Assembly (NCBI GenBank): GCA_014465955.1
Contig: JACTVT010000001.1
Span: forward strand, 25,578-89,577
Direction of reading: 5' to 3'
Source of the DNA: Eubacterium sp.
Lineage (GTDB): Bacteria > Bacillota > Clostridia > Oscillospirales > Acutalibacteraceae
DNA: 64,000 nt
Made by a program: the position numbers and the translations under genes
Notes under the pieces: model-generated
What the model saw: only the letters and a program-made list of their open reading frames with translations
Told to the model about the DNA's origin: nothing
Database searches by the model: none
Shown: positions 9,699-17,519 of the stretch, in pieces
How positions within the stretch are numbered: the first letter of the stretch is position 1
Layout: each line of letters opens with the position of its first letter

Positions 9699-10147
9699 AA
9701 GCAGTTTTGCAGAGAGTAATTAACTCAAGCGTTGCCGTTGATGGTGAGGTTCATGGCAGTGTGGAAAAAGGCTTTATGATTCTTCTTGGTGTTGTTAAAG
9801 GTGACACAAAAGAAGATGCAGACAAACTGATTAAAAAAATTCCGTATCTTCGTGTTTTTGAAGATGAAAACGGCAAAATGAATCTGTCCTGCCTTGATGT
9901 CGGCGGTGAAATTCTTGTCATTTCTCAGTTTACTTTGTGCGCAGACTGTTCTCACGGCAGACGCCCGAGTTTTACAAATTCCGCACCGCCCGATGAGGCG
10001 GAGAGCCTTTATGAGTATTTTACCGATGAACTGAAAAAGGCAGGCGTTTCAAAGGTAGAAACAGGCGTTTTCGGCGCAGATATGAAAGTATCTTTGATAA
10101 ACGATGGTCCTGTTACAATTGTTCTTGACAGTAAAGAACTTAAATGA
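9695..10147 (+). CDS. dtd: D-aminoacyl-tRNA deacylase
   Basis: A 150-aa homodimeric proofreading enzyme that removes D-amino acids mischarged on tRNA. It carries the family core MKAVLQRV at the N-terminus, the active-site [17 protein letters not shown] and the substrate-gating NSAPPDEA. The ATG overlaps the last codons of rel (ATGA), so translation is probably coupled. The length is normal. Confidence 0.96.
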   Translation: MKAVLQRVINSSVAVDGEVHGSVEKGFMILLGVVKGDTKEDADKLIKKIPYLRVFEDENGKMNLSCLDVGGEILVISQFTLCADCSHGRRPSFTNSAPPDEAESLYEYFTDELKKAGVSKVETGVFGADMKVSLINDGPVTIVLDSKELK

Positions 10148-10198
10148 TGCAGTGAAACGGCTAATTCGTGAATTGCCAATTATTGGCTTTATTGATTA

Positions 10199-10226
10199 CG
10201 GTACGATGTGGTCATCGTACCCTACA
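10199..10226 (-). repeat. Dispersed palindromic repeat, inverted orientation
   Basis: On the minus strand this reads TGTAGGGTACGATG, then a short loop, then CATCGTACCG. The 9-bp arms are perfectly complementary. It is the only clear family member here pointing against the upstream gene. It lies about 50 nt after dtd. Confidence 0.7.
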
Positions 10227-10244
10227 AAATATCAATAACGCCAT

Positions 10245-10333
10245 CGTAGGGCGGGGTGGTCTCACCTGTCGGCTCGGTCGGTGCTTCTGCGATGCAGAGG
10301 TGTCCACTGGACACCCGCACCCTCACCCCGCCG
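10245..10333 (+). repeat. 89-bp composite palindromic repeat, copy 1
   Basis: This GC-rich element starts CGTAGGGCGGGGTGG and ends CACCCCGCCG, with complementary termini. It contains internal hairpins TCTGC-GAT-GCAGA and GGTGTCC-ACT-GGACACC. A copy of the same 89-bp length at 56521-56609 differs at only 9 positions. The end motifs match the short TGTAGGG...CCG family, so it looks like a longer member of that family. The 213-nt gap between dtd and the next gene (10148-10360) holds only this element and the inverted short repeat. Confidence 0.8.
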
Positions 10334-10360
10334 TAAAAATTAATACATTATGGTGATAAT

Positions 10361-10975
10361 ATGCTTAAAATAAAATGCGCCGTGTTCGGCGAACTCGGCA
10401 ATAACTGCTATCTGATTACAGATGAAGCAACGGGCAAATCCGCTCTTGTGGACTGTACCGATGCAGATGAAAAAATGCTTAGTTATATCGGCGACGCCGA
10501 TTTGCAGTATATTCTTCTTACGCACGGTCATTTTGACCATATCGGAGGCGTTAAGGAAATTCAGGAAAAATTCGGCGCAAAGGTTGTTATCAGCGAAGAA
10601 GACGCACCTATGCTTTCTTCGGGCAAACTGAGTATTGCCGCTTTCTGCGGAGCAAAGCAGAATAACACAACTGCCGATATTATTGTTAAAGAGGGTGATG
10701 TTATTACTCTCGGTGAAACGGAAATCAAGGTGATTGCAACACCCGGTCACACAAAAGGCGGCGTATGCTATATTGCTGATGATAATATTTTTACGGGTGA
10801 CACACTGTTCTTCTGCTCCTGCGGCAGAACGGATTTCCCGGGCGGCTCTTATAAAGAAATCAAGGAAAGTCTTAACAGATTAAGAAATCTTGACGGTGAT
10901 TATAAACTTTATCCGGGTCATGACAGAACGACCACACTTGCATTTGAAAGACAGAATAATCCTTATATGAGATAA
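10361..10975 (+). CDS. Glyoxalase-II-like metallo-beta-lactamase-fold hydrolase
   Basis: A 204-aa cytoplasmic protein of the hydroxyacylglutathione hydrolase-like (YqgX/GloB-like) group. The binuclear metal site is complete: THGHFDHIGG, then TPGHTKGGVCY, FTGDTLF and YPGHDRTTT. No signal peptide is present. The physiological thioester substrate cannot be read from sequence. The start ATG follows GGTGATAAT. hemZ begins 3 nt after its stop, an arrangement seen in many Clostridia. Confidence 0.88.
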   Translation: MLKIKCAVFGELGNNCYLITDEATGKSALVDCTDADEKMLSYIGDADLQYILLTHGHFDHIGGVKEIQEKFGAKVVISEEDAPMLSSGKLSIAAFCGAKQNNTTADIIVKEGDVITLGETEIKVIATPGHTKGGVCYIADDNIFTGDTLFFCSCGRTDFPGGSYKEIKESLNRLRNLDGDYKLYPGHDRTTTLAFERQNNPYMR

Positions 10976-10978
10976 ATT

Positions 10979-12430
10979 ATGGTTATTGAAATTAAAAATC
11001 ATTCATATAGTTATGATATAGAGAATATTGCCGAAATATTTTTTCCTTATGAAAAAATCAAAATGATTGAAAACGGTTCAGCACCTGAAGATAATATCAG
11101 AGTAGTGACTGAAATCTGCGGAAATACGGCAACGGTTGACGCTGTTGTTTACGATAAGCAACTTAAGGACAGCGCTATTATCAAAGAAGAATCAGACGGT
11201 AAATCAGAACTGTCTGTTCTTTTTTACAGTGTGCTTTCACGCCTTCTCGGAATAGAATATCCGTGGGGGATTTTATACGGCGTGCGCCCTGCAAGATTTA
11301 TGCACAGTTTAACAGACAGGTTCGGTGAAGATACTGCACGCAGTATTTTTAAAAATCAGTATCTTGTAACAGATGAAAAAATTAATCTTACCGCCGCAGT
11401 TATGGAAAGCGAGAACAAAATTATCGCTCTTTCAAAACCCGAAAGTTTTTCGCTTTACGTGTCAATACCGTTCTGCCCCACAAGGTGCTCTTACTGCTCC
11501 TTCGTGTCGCACAGTATAGAGAATACACACAGGTTGATAGATGATTATGTAAAACTTTTAACTTATGAGATTAAGAATACTGCACAGTATGCAAAAGACC
11601 TCGGATTACGGCTTGAAAGCATTTATTTCGGCGGCGGAACACCTACTACTCTTTCGGCAGAACAACTTACTTTGCTTTTTGATACAATTGCAGACAGTTT
11701 TGATTTATCCACTGTCCGTGAATATACTGTTGAGGCAGGCAGACCCGATACGATTACAACCGATAAACTGTTTGCACTGAAAAATGCAGGCATTACAAGA
11801 ATAAGTATAAATCCGCAGACCTTCAATGATGATGTGCGTGAATATATCGGCAGGCATCACACAACAAAACAGACTCTTGATGCGCTTGAAAATGCACGGT
11901 CAGTCGGTTTTGACAATATCAACATGGACTTCATTGCAGGACTTCCTACCGAAAGCAAACAATCCTTTTGTGACAGTATTGACAAAGCAATTGCTCTCGG
12001 TGTGCCGTCAATCACTGTTCACACGCTGTCTTTAAAAACAGGCGCATATATGGCAACAAGGGATAGGGCATTTGATTTAACCGATAAAATTCTTGCAAAA
12101 AAGATGGTTGATTACGCAGGTAAAGCGCTTTACGCAGCAGGCTATAAGCCATACTATATGTACCGTCAGGGCAAAAGCCTCGGTAATCTTGAGAATGTCG
12201 GTTGGTGCAAGGATGGTGCAGACTGCCTTTATAACGTGTTTATGATGGATGAAACCCATTCTGTTTTTGCCGTCGGCGCAGGCGCAGTAATTAAACTTAA
12301 AAACTGCAGCAGCGGCAAAATCGAACGAATTTATAATTATAAATATCCTTATGAGTATATAGACCGCTTTGATGAAATTCTTAAAAGAAAGAAAAAAATT
12401 AACGAGTTTTATGCAAATTATAAAATATAA
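10979..12430 (+). CDS. hemZ: HemZ-type radical SAM protein (coproporphyrinogen dehydrogenase-like)
   Basis: A 483-aa member of the oxygen-independent coproporphyrinogen III oxidase-like family. The HemZ-specific N-terminal region of about 150 residues (with WGILYGVRPARFMHS) precedes the radical SAM core. The core holds the 4Fe-4S motif CPTRCSYC near residue 170, then the SAM-binding YFGGGTPTTLS. Members of this subgroup are annotated for anaerobic haem synthesis, but some may act as haem chaperones like HemW, so the exact reaction is inferred. It is probably co-transcribed with the upstream hydrolase. Confidence 0.88.
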   Translation: MVIEIKNHSYSYDIENIAEIFFPYEKIKMIENGSAPEDNIRVVTEICGNTATVDAVVYDKQLKDSAIIKEESDGKSELSVLFYSVLSRLLGIEYPWGILYGVRPARFMHSLTDRFGEDTARSIFKNQYLVTDEKINLTAAVMESENKIIALSKPESFSLYVSIPFCPTRCSYCSFVSHSIENTHRLIDDYVKLLTYEIKNTAQYAKDLGLRLESIYFGGGTPTTLSAEQLTLLFDTIADSFDLSTVREYTVEAGRPDTITTDKLFALKNAGITRISINPQTFNDDVREYIGRHHTTKQTLDALENARSVGFDNINMDFIAGLPTESKQSFCDSIDKAIALGVPSITVHTLSLKTGAYMATRDRAFDLTDKILAKKMVDYAGKALYAAGYKPYYMYRQGKSLGNLENVGWCKDGADCLYNVFMMDETHSVFAVGAGAVIKLKNCSSGKIERIYNYKYPYEYIDRFDEILKRKKKINEFYANYKI

Positions 12431-12451
12431 GTTAAAAATATACTTTTTGTA

Positions 12452-12480
12452 TTGCAAAGAACAACGAAATGTAATATAAT
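12452..12480 (+). promoter_or_regulatory. Sigma-A promoter for the coiled-coil protein gene
   Basis: TTGCAA (12452-12457) and a perfect TATAAT (12475-12480) are separated by 17 nt. The coding start at 12517 follows with AAGGAG at 12504-12509. This marks a new transcription unit after hemZ. Confidence 0.85.
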
Positions 12481-12516
12481 TGTTCAATAATTAATATATT
12501 AACAAGGAGTATTCCT

Positions 12517-13056
12517 ATGAGTAAATTTGAAGACGCTTTCGGCGGCGCTAAAATTTCAAATATAGAAGATGTGTTTGCAAGGGCAAAAACCGTTTCGGAA
12601 AGTATTAACAAAAAAAGTGCAAAGGCATTTGAAATTTCACGCAAAAGAGTGGAATATCTTGATGCTAAGTCAAAACTTGCAAAATGCAATGAAAAATTCG
12701 GCAATCTTAATTTTGAAGTTCTTCTCGGCAATGAAGTAGATGAAACTGAAATGGATCAGCTTATTGCAGAGATTACGGCTTACCGTGAACGAATGGATGT
12801 TCTTGAAAAAGAACTTGAAGAGGCTAAAACAGAACTTGAGTCGGACAATATAAAAAAAGAGGCTGAAGAACTTAAAAAGGAAATGATGAATGCCTCTATG
12901 GAAACTATTGAGGTGCTTAAGGTCAGAGCCAAAGAGGCTATGATTGCCGTTCAGAATGCCGTTGATAAAATGAATGCCGGCAGTGATGCTCAAAAGCCTG
13001 TTGAGGTAGATGTTGAGCCTGTTGAGGCAGATGAAGCCGACAGCAGTGAAGAATAA
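12517..13056 (+). CDS. Uncharacterised acidic coiled-coil protein
   Basis: A 179-aa protein that I do not recognise. Residues about 20-165 are strongly helical and heptad-like, rich in Glu and Lys (ELEEAKTELESDNIKKEAEEL). The last 20 residues are a disordered acidic tail (VEVDVEPVEADEADSSEE). There is no signal peptide, membrane segment or cysteine pair; the single Cys is in SKLAKCNEKFG. It is monocistronic, with its own consensus promoter and a strong terminator, which suggests substantial independent expression. A structural or chaperone-like role is possible but unsupported. Confidence 0.8.
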   Translation: MSKFEDAFGGAKISNIEDVFARAKTVSESINKKSAKAFEISRKRVEYLDAKSKLAKCNEKFGNLNFEVLLGNEVDETEMDQLIAEITAYRERMDVLEKELEEAKTELESDNIKKEAEELKKEMMNASMETIEVLKVRAKEAMIAVQNAVDKMNAGSDAQKPVEVDVEPVEADEADSSEE

Positions 13057-13094
13057 ATTTCGGAAGTTCAAAAAAGAATACTAAAGAGAATTTT

Positions 13095-13126
13095 AAGGCA
13101 GTGCAAATTTTTGCATTGCCTTTTTT
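13095..13126 (+). terminator. Intrinsic terminator after the coiled-coil gene
   Basis: The arms AAGGCAGTGCAAA and TTTGCATTGCCTT pair with one G-T mismatch and are followed by a T-run. The next coding start comes directly after it. Confidence 0.9.
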
Positions 13127-14818
13127 GTGGTGGTTTTTTTGAATAATTTAAAGCAGAAATATATTGGCTCGGCACTTTTGCTTCTCTTATCATCAATTGT
13201 GGTGAAACTTATAAGTGCAGTTTATAAAATCCCTTTAACTGCTTATATAGGGGCAACGGGCAGAGGTTATTTCAATATTGCCTATAATCTTTATATGCCT
13301 GTTCATGCCGTGATTATGGGCGCTTTTCCGATTGCACTTTCACACCTTGTAAGTAAATATAATGAGCAGGGCAACAGCGCAAAAATTTATTCGCTGAAAA
13401 AAGCAGGAAAGTTTTTGTTTTTTATTGCCGGCGTTCTTGGTACTGCTTTGATTATTCTTCTTGCAAAGCCTTATGCAAATATGGTCGGCTCTGATAAAAG
13501 CATTTACACAATTTATGTGATTGCGCCTACAGTGTTTTTTTCTGCATTATGTGCTGGAAGCAGAAGCCTTGCCGAGGGCTTTATGAATATGATTCCCACC
13601 TCTGTAAGCCAGATTATTGAGGCGGTTTTTAAACTCGTTTTCGGTCTGCTGTTTGCAAAATATTCTATGAGCCTGCTTTATGATATGTATTTAAACAGCG
13701 GCTCAGTGCTCGGCATTGCCTGCGAAACAGAGCAGTCTGCACTGTCGCTTATATATCCGCTTACTTCGGCGGCTGCAATGGGCGGGGTCACGGTCGGGGC
13801 ATTTTTCAGTATGGTTTATGCTTCGGTTTACACTTCGGTAAAATATAACTCGTTCACTGTATCAAGGCAGTATACAATGATTGGCAGTTTAAAAGAGATT
13901 GCAGTTTTCTCCGCACCGATTATTGTTTCAACAATTATTCAGAGCGTTTCCACATTTCTTGATAATTCGTCTGTTCAGATTTGTCTGTCTTATTGTGATA
14001 TCGGCGAACTGAAAAATGCTTATAAAACCTGCATTGAGATAAGCCGTGTTCAGGATAATGATATTGTTACATATATTTACGGGTTGTTTTCATCTGCACA
14101 GGATTTTAAAAATCTTCTTCCCGGTTTTACGATGGCTCTCGGTGTCAGTGCCGTACCTGCAATCTCCTCCGGTTTTGAGGGGGGCAACAAAGAACGGCTG
14201 TCGTCACTTCTTAACAGTATTTTTAAATATACATCTATTATCGCTTTCGGAGGCGGTGTTTATCTTTCGCTTACTGCACGGCATTTGCTCTCAGTTTTGT
14301 ATGGTGGTTCCAATTCAGATATAGTTTTCGGTACTGCCCGTCTTGTTGAATATTACGGTTTTACAATGCTGTTTTACTGCCTTGCAGGCGTCAGCGTTTA
14401 TGCTGTTCAGGCGGTAGGAAAAGCAAAATCAGGCATACCTGCAATTCTTATTTCTGCCGTTTTAAGAATAGGCATTAACTGCTTTCTTGTTTCAAAGTCC
14501 GAGATAAATATTTACGGAACTGTGCTTTCGGGTGCAGTCGGCTATCTTGTGATTATGGTGTGCAATATGGTGATTTTTAAAAAGTACACAGGCGTAAAAT
14601 ACGATTATCTCAATATAGTGATAAAGCCGTTTATATGTTCGCTTTTTTCATATTTTTTTGCAAAAATGATTTTTTCGGGTATTTTTACCGATATGGGTGA
14701 TATACTTAATCTGACAGTGATTTCGGCATTATTTGCCGTGATATTTACAATTTTGCTTATACTGTCAAAAACTATATGCTTTTCTGAAATTAAATTCTTA
14801 AAATACTGTAAAAAATAA
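13127..14818 (+). CDS. SpoVB/YabM-like polysaccharide flippase (MurJ/MVF superfamily)
   Basis: A membrane protein of up to 563 aa with about 14 hydrophobic helices, of the MOP/MVF lipid-flippase superfamily. The N-terminus (AVYKIPLTAYIGATGRGYFNIAYNLYMP) is typical of SpoVB and YabM. In B. subtilis yabM lies directly before yabN (mazG), as here, so YabM is the better match by position. It probably exports lipid-linked precursors during wall or spore-coat formation. The GTG at 13127 abuts the terminator; a TTG at 13139, using GTGGTGG as ribosome binding site, may be the real start. Confidence 0.85.
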   Translation: MVVFLNNLKQKYIGSALLLLLSSIVVKLISAVYKIPLTAYIGATGRGYFNIAYNLYMPVHAVIMGAFPIALSHLVSKYNEQGNSAKIYSLKKAGKFLFFIAGVLGTALIILLAKPYANMVGSDKSIYTIYVIAPTVFFSALCAGSRSLAEGFMNMIPTSVSQIIEAVFKLVFGLLFAKYSMSLLYDMYLNSGSVLGIACETEQSALSLIYPLTSAAAMGGVTVGAFFSMVYASVYTSVKYNSFTVSRQYTMIGSLKEIAVFSAPIIVSTIIQSVSTFLDNSSVQICLSYCDIGELKNAYKTCIEISRVQDNDIVTYIYGLFSSAQDFKNLLPGFTMALGVSAVPAISSGFEGGNKERLSSLLNSIFKYTSIIAFGGGVYLSLTARHLLSVLYGGSNSDIVFGTARLVEYYGFTMLFYCLAGVSVYAVQAVGKAKSGIPAILISAVLRIGINCFLVSKSEINIYGTVLSGAVGYLVIMVCNMVIFKKYTGVKYDYLNIVIKPFICSLFSYFFAKMIFSGIFTDMGDILNLTVISALFAVIFTILLILSKTICFSEIKFLKYCKK

Positions 14819-14828
14819 CCTTTTTTGC

Positions 14829-14857
14829 TTGATAAAATCTGTACTTTATAGTATGAT
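14829..14857 (+). promoter_or_regulatory. Sigma-A promoter before mazG
   Basis: TTGATA (14829-14834) and TATGAT (14852-14857) with a 17-nt spacer, just after the flippase stop codon. It should drive mazG and the following hup gene. Confidence 0.8.
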
Positions 14858-14894
14858 TAGTATAAACAAGTTAATCTGAAGGAAGGCGCACTTA

Positions 14895-15722
14895 TTGGCA
14901 GTTGATTTTGAAATTAAAGACAGATATGATATCAATGATTTCATTAATCTTATTACTGTACTCAGAGCGCCGAACGGCTGTCCGTGGGACAGAGAGCAAA
15001 CGCACGAATCCATCAGAAAAAATTTTATTGAAGAAACCTATGAGGTTATTGAGGCTATCAATAAAAAAGATACTGACGGTTTAAGGGAAGAACTTGGTGA
15101 TATTTTGCTTCAAGTTGCCCTGCACAGTGAGATGGAGCGTGAAAGGGGTACTTTTGATTTCACTGATGTGGTAAATGATATATGCCATAAACTTGTTATC
15201 CGCCATCCGCATGTTTTCGGTGATGTAACTGCTGAAAATGAAAAAGAAGCGCTTGACAGTTGGGATAACATTAAACTGAAAACAAAAGGTATAAAAAAAC
15301 AGAGCGAGTCTATGGAAAAGGTTGCACGTGAACTTCCCGCTTTGATGCGTGCACAGAAAATTCAGTCAAAAGCGGCAAAAGCAGGCTTTGACTGGGATAA
15401 TAAAGACGGTGCTTTTGATAAACTGTTTGAAGAGATTAATGAGTTGAAAATTGCTTTGGCACAAGGCTCTGAAAGCGATGTTGAAGATGAGTTCGGCGAC
15501 GTTCTTTTCTCCTGTGTGAATATTGCACGGTTTATAAATGTTGATTCGGAAGAGGCTTTAACTGCATCAACCGATAAATTTATGAATCGTTATGCTTTGG
15601 TTGAAAAACTTGCAGATGAGCAGGGGATTGATATGCGCACATCATCAATTGATACGCTTGACAGTCTTTGGAATAAAGCAAAGGAAATAATAGCCGAAAA
15701 GGCAAAAACGGAGGAAATTTAA
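14895..15722 (+). CDS. mazG: Nucleoside triphosphate pyrophosphohydrolase MazG (YabN-like)
   Basis: A 275-aa protein with two tandem MazG domains. The first has CPWDREQTHESI, FIEETYEVIEAI and EELGDILLQVALHSEM. The second is around residues 155-250 with DEFGDVLFSCVNIARF. MazG hydrolyses (d)NTPs, probably for housecleaning of damaged nucleotides. B. subtilis YabN also carries an N-terminal methylase-like domain that is missing here. The start is TTG, supported by AAGGAAGG 8 nt upstream. hup starts on the base after its stop. Confidence 0.93.
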   Translation: MAVDFEIKDRYDINDFINLITVLRAPNGCPWDREQTHESIRKNFIEETYEVIEAINKKDTDGLREELGDILLQVALHSEMERERGTFDFTDVVNDICHKLVIRHPHVFGDVTAENEKEALDSWDNIKLKTKGIKKQSESMEKVARELPALMRAQKIQSKAAKAGFDWDNKDGAFDKLFEEINELKIALAQGSESDVEDEFGDVLFSCVNIARFINVDSEEALTASTDKFMNRYALVEKLADEQGIDMRTSSIDTLDSLWNKAKEIIAEKAKTEEI

Positions 15723-15995
15723 ATGAATAAAACAGAACTTGTAGCAGCAGTTGCTGCTAAGGCAGAACTTTCAAAGAAAGATGCAGAAGCAGCAGTAAAG
15801 GCTGTAACAGACGCTATTACAGAAGCACTTGCAGACGGTGACAAAGTTGCTCTTGTAGGCTTTGGTACATTTGATGTTAAGACTCGTGTAGCACGCACAG
15901 GTAAGAACCCTCGCACAGGCGAAAAGATTGAAATCGCAGAGGCTAAGGTTCCTTCATTCAAGGCAGGTTCAGCACTTAAAGACGCTGTAAAATAA
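15723..15995 (+). CDS. hup: HU-family DNA-binding protein
   Basis: A 90-aa histone-like protein that bends and compacts DNA as a dimer. The canonical features are an N-terminal helical dimer core beginning [17 protein letters not shown], the [11 protein letters not shown] turn, the arm region [14 protein letters not shown] and the C-terminal [13 protein letters not shown]. The GGAGG ribosome binding site lies in the end of mazG. Its position between the mazG and rqcP homologues is a common Clostridia variation on the B. subtilis yab cluster. Confidence 0.97.
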   Translation: MNKTELVAAVAAKAELSKKDAEAAVKAVTDAITEALADGDKVALVGFGTFDVKTRVARTGKNPRTGEKIEIAEAKVPSFKAGSALKDAVK

Positions 15996-16009
15996 GATTT
16001 TATTTTAAC

Positions 16010-16037
16010 TGTAGGGGAGGGTTTATGTACCCTCCCG
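16010..16037 (+). repeat. Dispersed palindromic repeat, GAGGG-core
   Basis: TGTAGGGGAGGG, a short centre, then CCCTCCCG, starting 15 nt after the hup stop. It is followed by an AT/T-rich stretch, so it could also act as an intrinsic terminator for hup. Confidence 0.8.
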
Positions 16038-16089
16038 TATTTTATTTTAATTCTACGGCGTGTTTATGCGTTACATAAAGGGTGATAAA

Positions 16090-16329
16090 ATGCGGCTTGA
16101 TAAATTTTTAAAGGTTTCAAGAATTATAAAAAGACGCACCGTTGCTAACGAGGCTTGCGATGCGGGAAGAGTAGAGATAAATGGCAGGGTTCAGCGTGCC
16201 TCATATGATGTTAAAATCGGTGATATTATAACAGTCAATATGGGAGCAAACAGCCGTAAATATGAGGTGCTTGAAATCAGCGAGCATGCGCTGAAAGAAG
16301 ATGCATCAAAGATGTTTAAAGTATTATAA
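16090..16329 (+). CDS. rqcP: S4-domain RNA-binding protein RqcP (YabO)
   Basis: A 79-aa S4-domain protein matching B. subtilis RqcP/YabO, with N-terminal MRLDKFLKVSRIIKRRT, then GRVEINGRVQRAS and the C-terminal KEDASKMFKVL. RqcP works with RqcH on the 50S subunit during poly-alanine tailing of stalled nascent chains. An upstream in-frame ATG at 16060 exists, but the ATG at 16090 gives the conserved family N-terminus and has GGGTGAT in front. It is followed by yabP, yabQ and divIC as in B. subtilis. Confidence 0.93.
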   Translation: MRLDKFLKVSRIIKRRTVANEACDAGRVEINGRVQRASYDVKIGDIITVNMGANSRKYEVLEISEHALKEDASKMFKVL

Positions 16330-16349
16330 TAATATAAAACTCATTAATT

Positions 16350-16388
16350 AATCACTTGATTCATATATTTTAATCGGGTGATTTTTTT
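16350..16388 (+). terminator. Terminator-like hairpin containing the yabP ribosome binding site
   Basis: AATCACTTGATT (16350-16361) pairs with AATCGGGTGATT (16372-16383), a 12-bp stem with two G-T pairs and a 10-nt loop, followed by TTTTT and then the yabP ATG. The SD GGGTGAT lies in the 3' arm. The structure can both end rqcP transcripts and mask yabP translation on read-through RNA. Confidence 0.7.
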
Positions 16389-16664
16389 ATGGACGAAAAA
16401 TTTAAAAAAACGCACAGTCTGCATCTTGAAAACAGAAACGGTTTAAAACTTACGGGTGTTACCGATGTTGATTTTTTTGACGAGGAAACGGTTACTGCAT
16501 TTACCGATTACGGTATGATAACTGTGTCGGGTTCAAAACTTCACGTTGAAGAATTGAATCTTGAATCGGGTATTCTTGAAGTAACAGGTGAGGTAACGGC
16601 AATGGTTTACAGCAGTAAAACCAAAAAAGAAAAAGGAATTTTTAAAAGGCTTTTCAGTGCTTGA
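16389..16664 (+). CDS. yabP: Sporulation protein YabP
   Basis: A 91-aa soluble protein of the YabP/YqfC family, needed for normal spore formation; its molecular role is not established. Typical features are the N-terminal HSLHLENRNGLKLTGVTDVDFFDEE, the central LHVEELNLESGILEVTGEV and a basic C-terminus (KTKKEKGIFKRLF). It overlaps yabQ by 8 nt, which implies coupling. Its ribosome binding site is inside the hairpin that precedes it. The B. subtilis orthologue is expressed in the mother cell during sporulation; I could not find a convincing sigma-E promoter here. Confidence 0.92.
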   Translation: MDEKFKKTHSLHLENRNGLKLTGVTDVDFFDEETVTAFTDYGMITVSGSKLHVEELNLESGILEVTGEVTAMVYSSKTKKEKGIFKRLFSA

Positions 16665-17085
16665 TACAGTAATTACATTTTTTGTTTCAGGTGTGATTTT
16701 TGGTGCAATTTATGATTTTTTTCGTTTTTTCAGATTGCTTTTTAAAAATAAAATTGTTTGTTTTATTCTCGATTTTATTTATATGATAATTATTTCTCTG
16801 ATGTTTTTTATTAATTTGCTCGGGTTTAATAACGGTATGGTAAGATATTATTTTATTGCCTTATCATTTCTCGGCTTTTTGTTTTATATTTTTACTGTTT
16901 TCCGGCTTACCGAAAAATTTGAAAAGCCTGTTTCGTTAATAATAAGAAAAAGTTTAAAAAAGGTGTTGCAATTTAACAAGAAAGTATACTATAATTTATT
17001 TGCTAAGCATAAAAAGAATAAGAAGAATAAAAAGAAAAAGGAGCAGACAAATGAAAGCGTTGTGGCAGAAATTAAAGCAGAATAA
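16657..17085 (+). CDS. yabQ: Spore cortex biosynthesis protein YabQ
   Basis: A 142-aa membrane protein with about four hydrophobic segments in residues 1-90 (TFFVSGVIFGAIYDFFRFFRL is typical) and a very basic C-terminal tail (KHKKNKKNKKKKEQTNES). In B. subtilis YabQ is required for spore cortex assembly and localises to the outer forespore membrane. The start is GTG at 16657, overlapping yabP. Its 3' end overlaps divIC by 35 nt, and the AAAAGGAG in its Lys-rich tail codons serves as the divIC ribosome binding site. Confidence 0.88.
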   Translation: MLDTVITFFVSGVIFGAIYDFFRFFRLLFKNKIVCFILDFIYMIIISLMFFINLLGFNNGMVRYYFIALSFLGFLFYIFTVFRLTEKFEKPVSLIIRKSLKKVLQFNKKVYYNLFAKHKKNKKNKKKKEQTNESVVAEIKAE

Positions 17086-17359
17086 AAAACTGCGCACCAC
17101 AATTATTGCGGTTTTTGTGGCGGTGGTGTTTTTCTGCTGTGCGGGTTTTATTATTTCACAAAGTGCGGATATAAGCAGATTAGGCAGGGAAAAGGAAGCC
17201 TACAGTAAACAACTTGAAGAGCAGAATGCTGAAAATGATGAACTTCAGGGTGTGCTTGAATCCGATGATAAAGACAGTTATATTGAACAGAAAGCACGTG
17301 AAAAAGGTTATGTAAAGCCTGATGAAGACGTTTTTTATGATGCCGCAGGCAGTAATTGA
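17051..17359 (+). CDS. divIC: Septum formation initiator DivIC/FtsL-like protein
   Basis: A 102-aa bitopic division protein: a short basic cytoplasmic N-terminus, one membrane helix (about residues 16-36), a coiled coil (about 40-70) and the family signature YIEQKAREKGYVKPDEDVFY. DivIC joins FtsL and DivIB in the division complex. An in-frame start at 17000 would add 17 basic residues, but the ATG at 17051 has AAAAGGAG 7 nt upstream and fits the family. The yabP-yabQ-divIC order matches B. subtilis. Confidence 0.9.
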   Translation: MKALWQKLKQNKKLRTTIIAVFVAVVFFCCAGFIISQSADISRLGREKEAYSKQLEEQNAENDELQGVLESDDKDSYIEQKAREKGYVKPDEDVFYDAAGSN

Positions 17360-17407
17360 ATTTTGATATGTACGGGTCTGAATTTATTTACAAAATGTAA
17401 TTGTTAC

Positions 17408-17432
17408 TGTAGGAGCGGATATTATCCGCCCG
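17408..17432 (+). repeat. Dispersed palindromic repeat, GCGGAT-core variant
   Basis: TGTAGGAGCGGAT followed directly by ATTATCCGCCCG. The arms GCGGAT and ATCCGC are exactly complementary. It lies in the 160-nt divIC-fumarase gap together with a second family member at 17469-17496. Confidence 0.75.
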
Positions 17433-17468
17433 TATGTATATCATCCGTTCAAAAACAGAACATTTTAT

Positions 17469-17496
17469 TGTAGGGGAGGGTCTCCGTGCCCTCCCG
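17469..17496 (+). repeat. Dispersed palindromic repeat, GAGGG-core
   Basis: TGTAGGGGAGGG, centre TCTCCGTG, then CCCTCCCG and TTTTT. The following T-run gives it terminator character. It ends 23 nt before the fumarase start. Confidence 0.8.
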
Positions 17497-17519
17497 TTTT
17501 TAATAATAAGAGGTGTAAA

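Noticed and set aside
10168..10356. Open frame across the 89-bp repeat encoding a Cys/His-rich peptide similar at 56480-56674
   Set aside because: Similarity comes from the shared repeat, not from coding selection. There is no ribosome binding site, the flanking codons differ, and 9 base changes give about 4 or 5 amino-acid changes.
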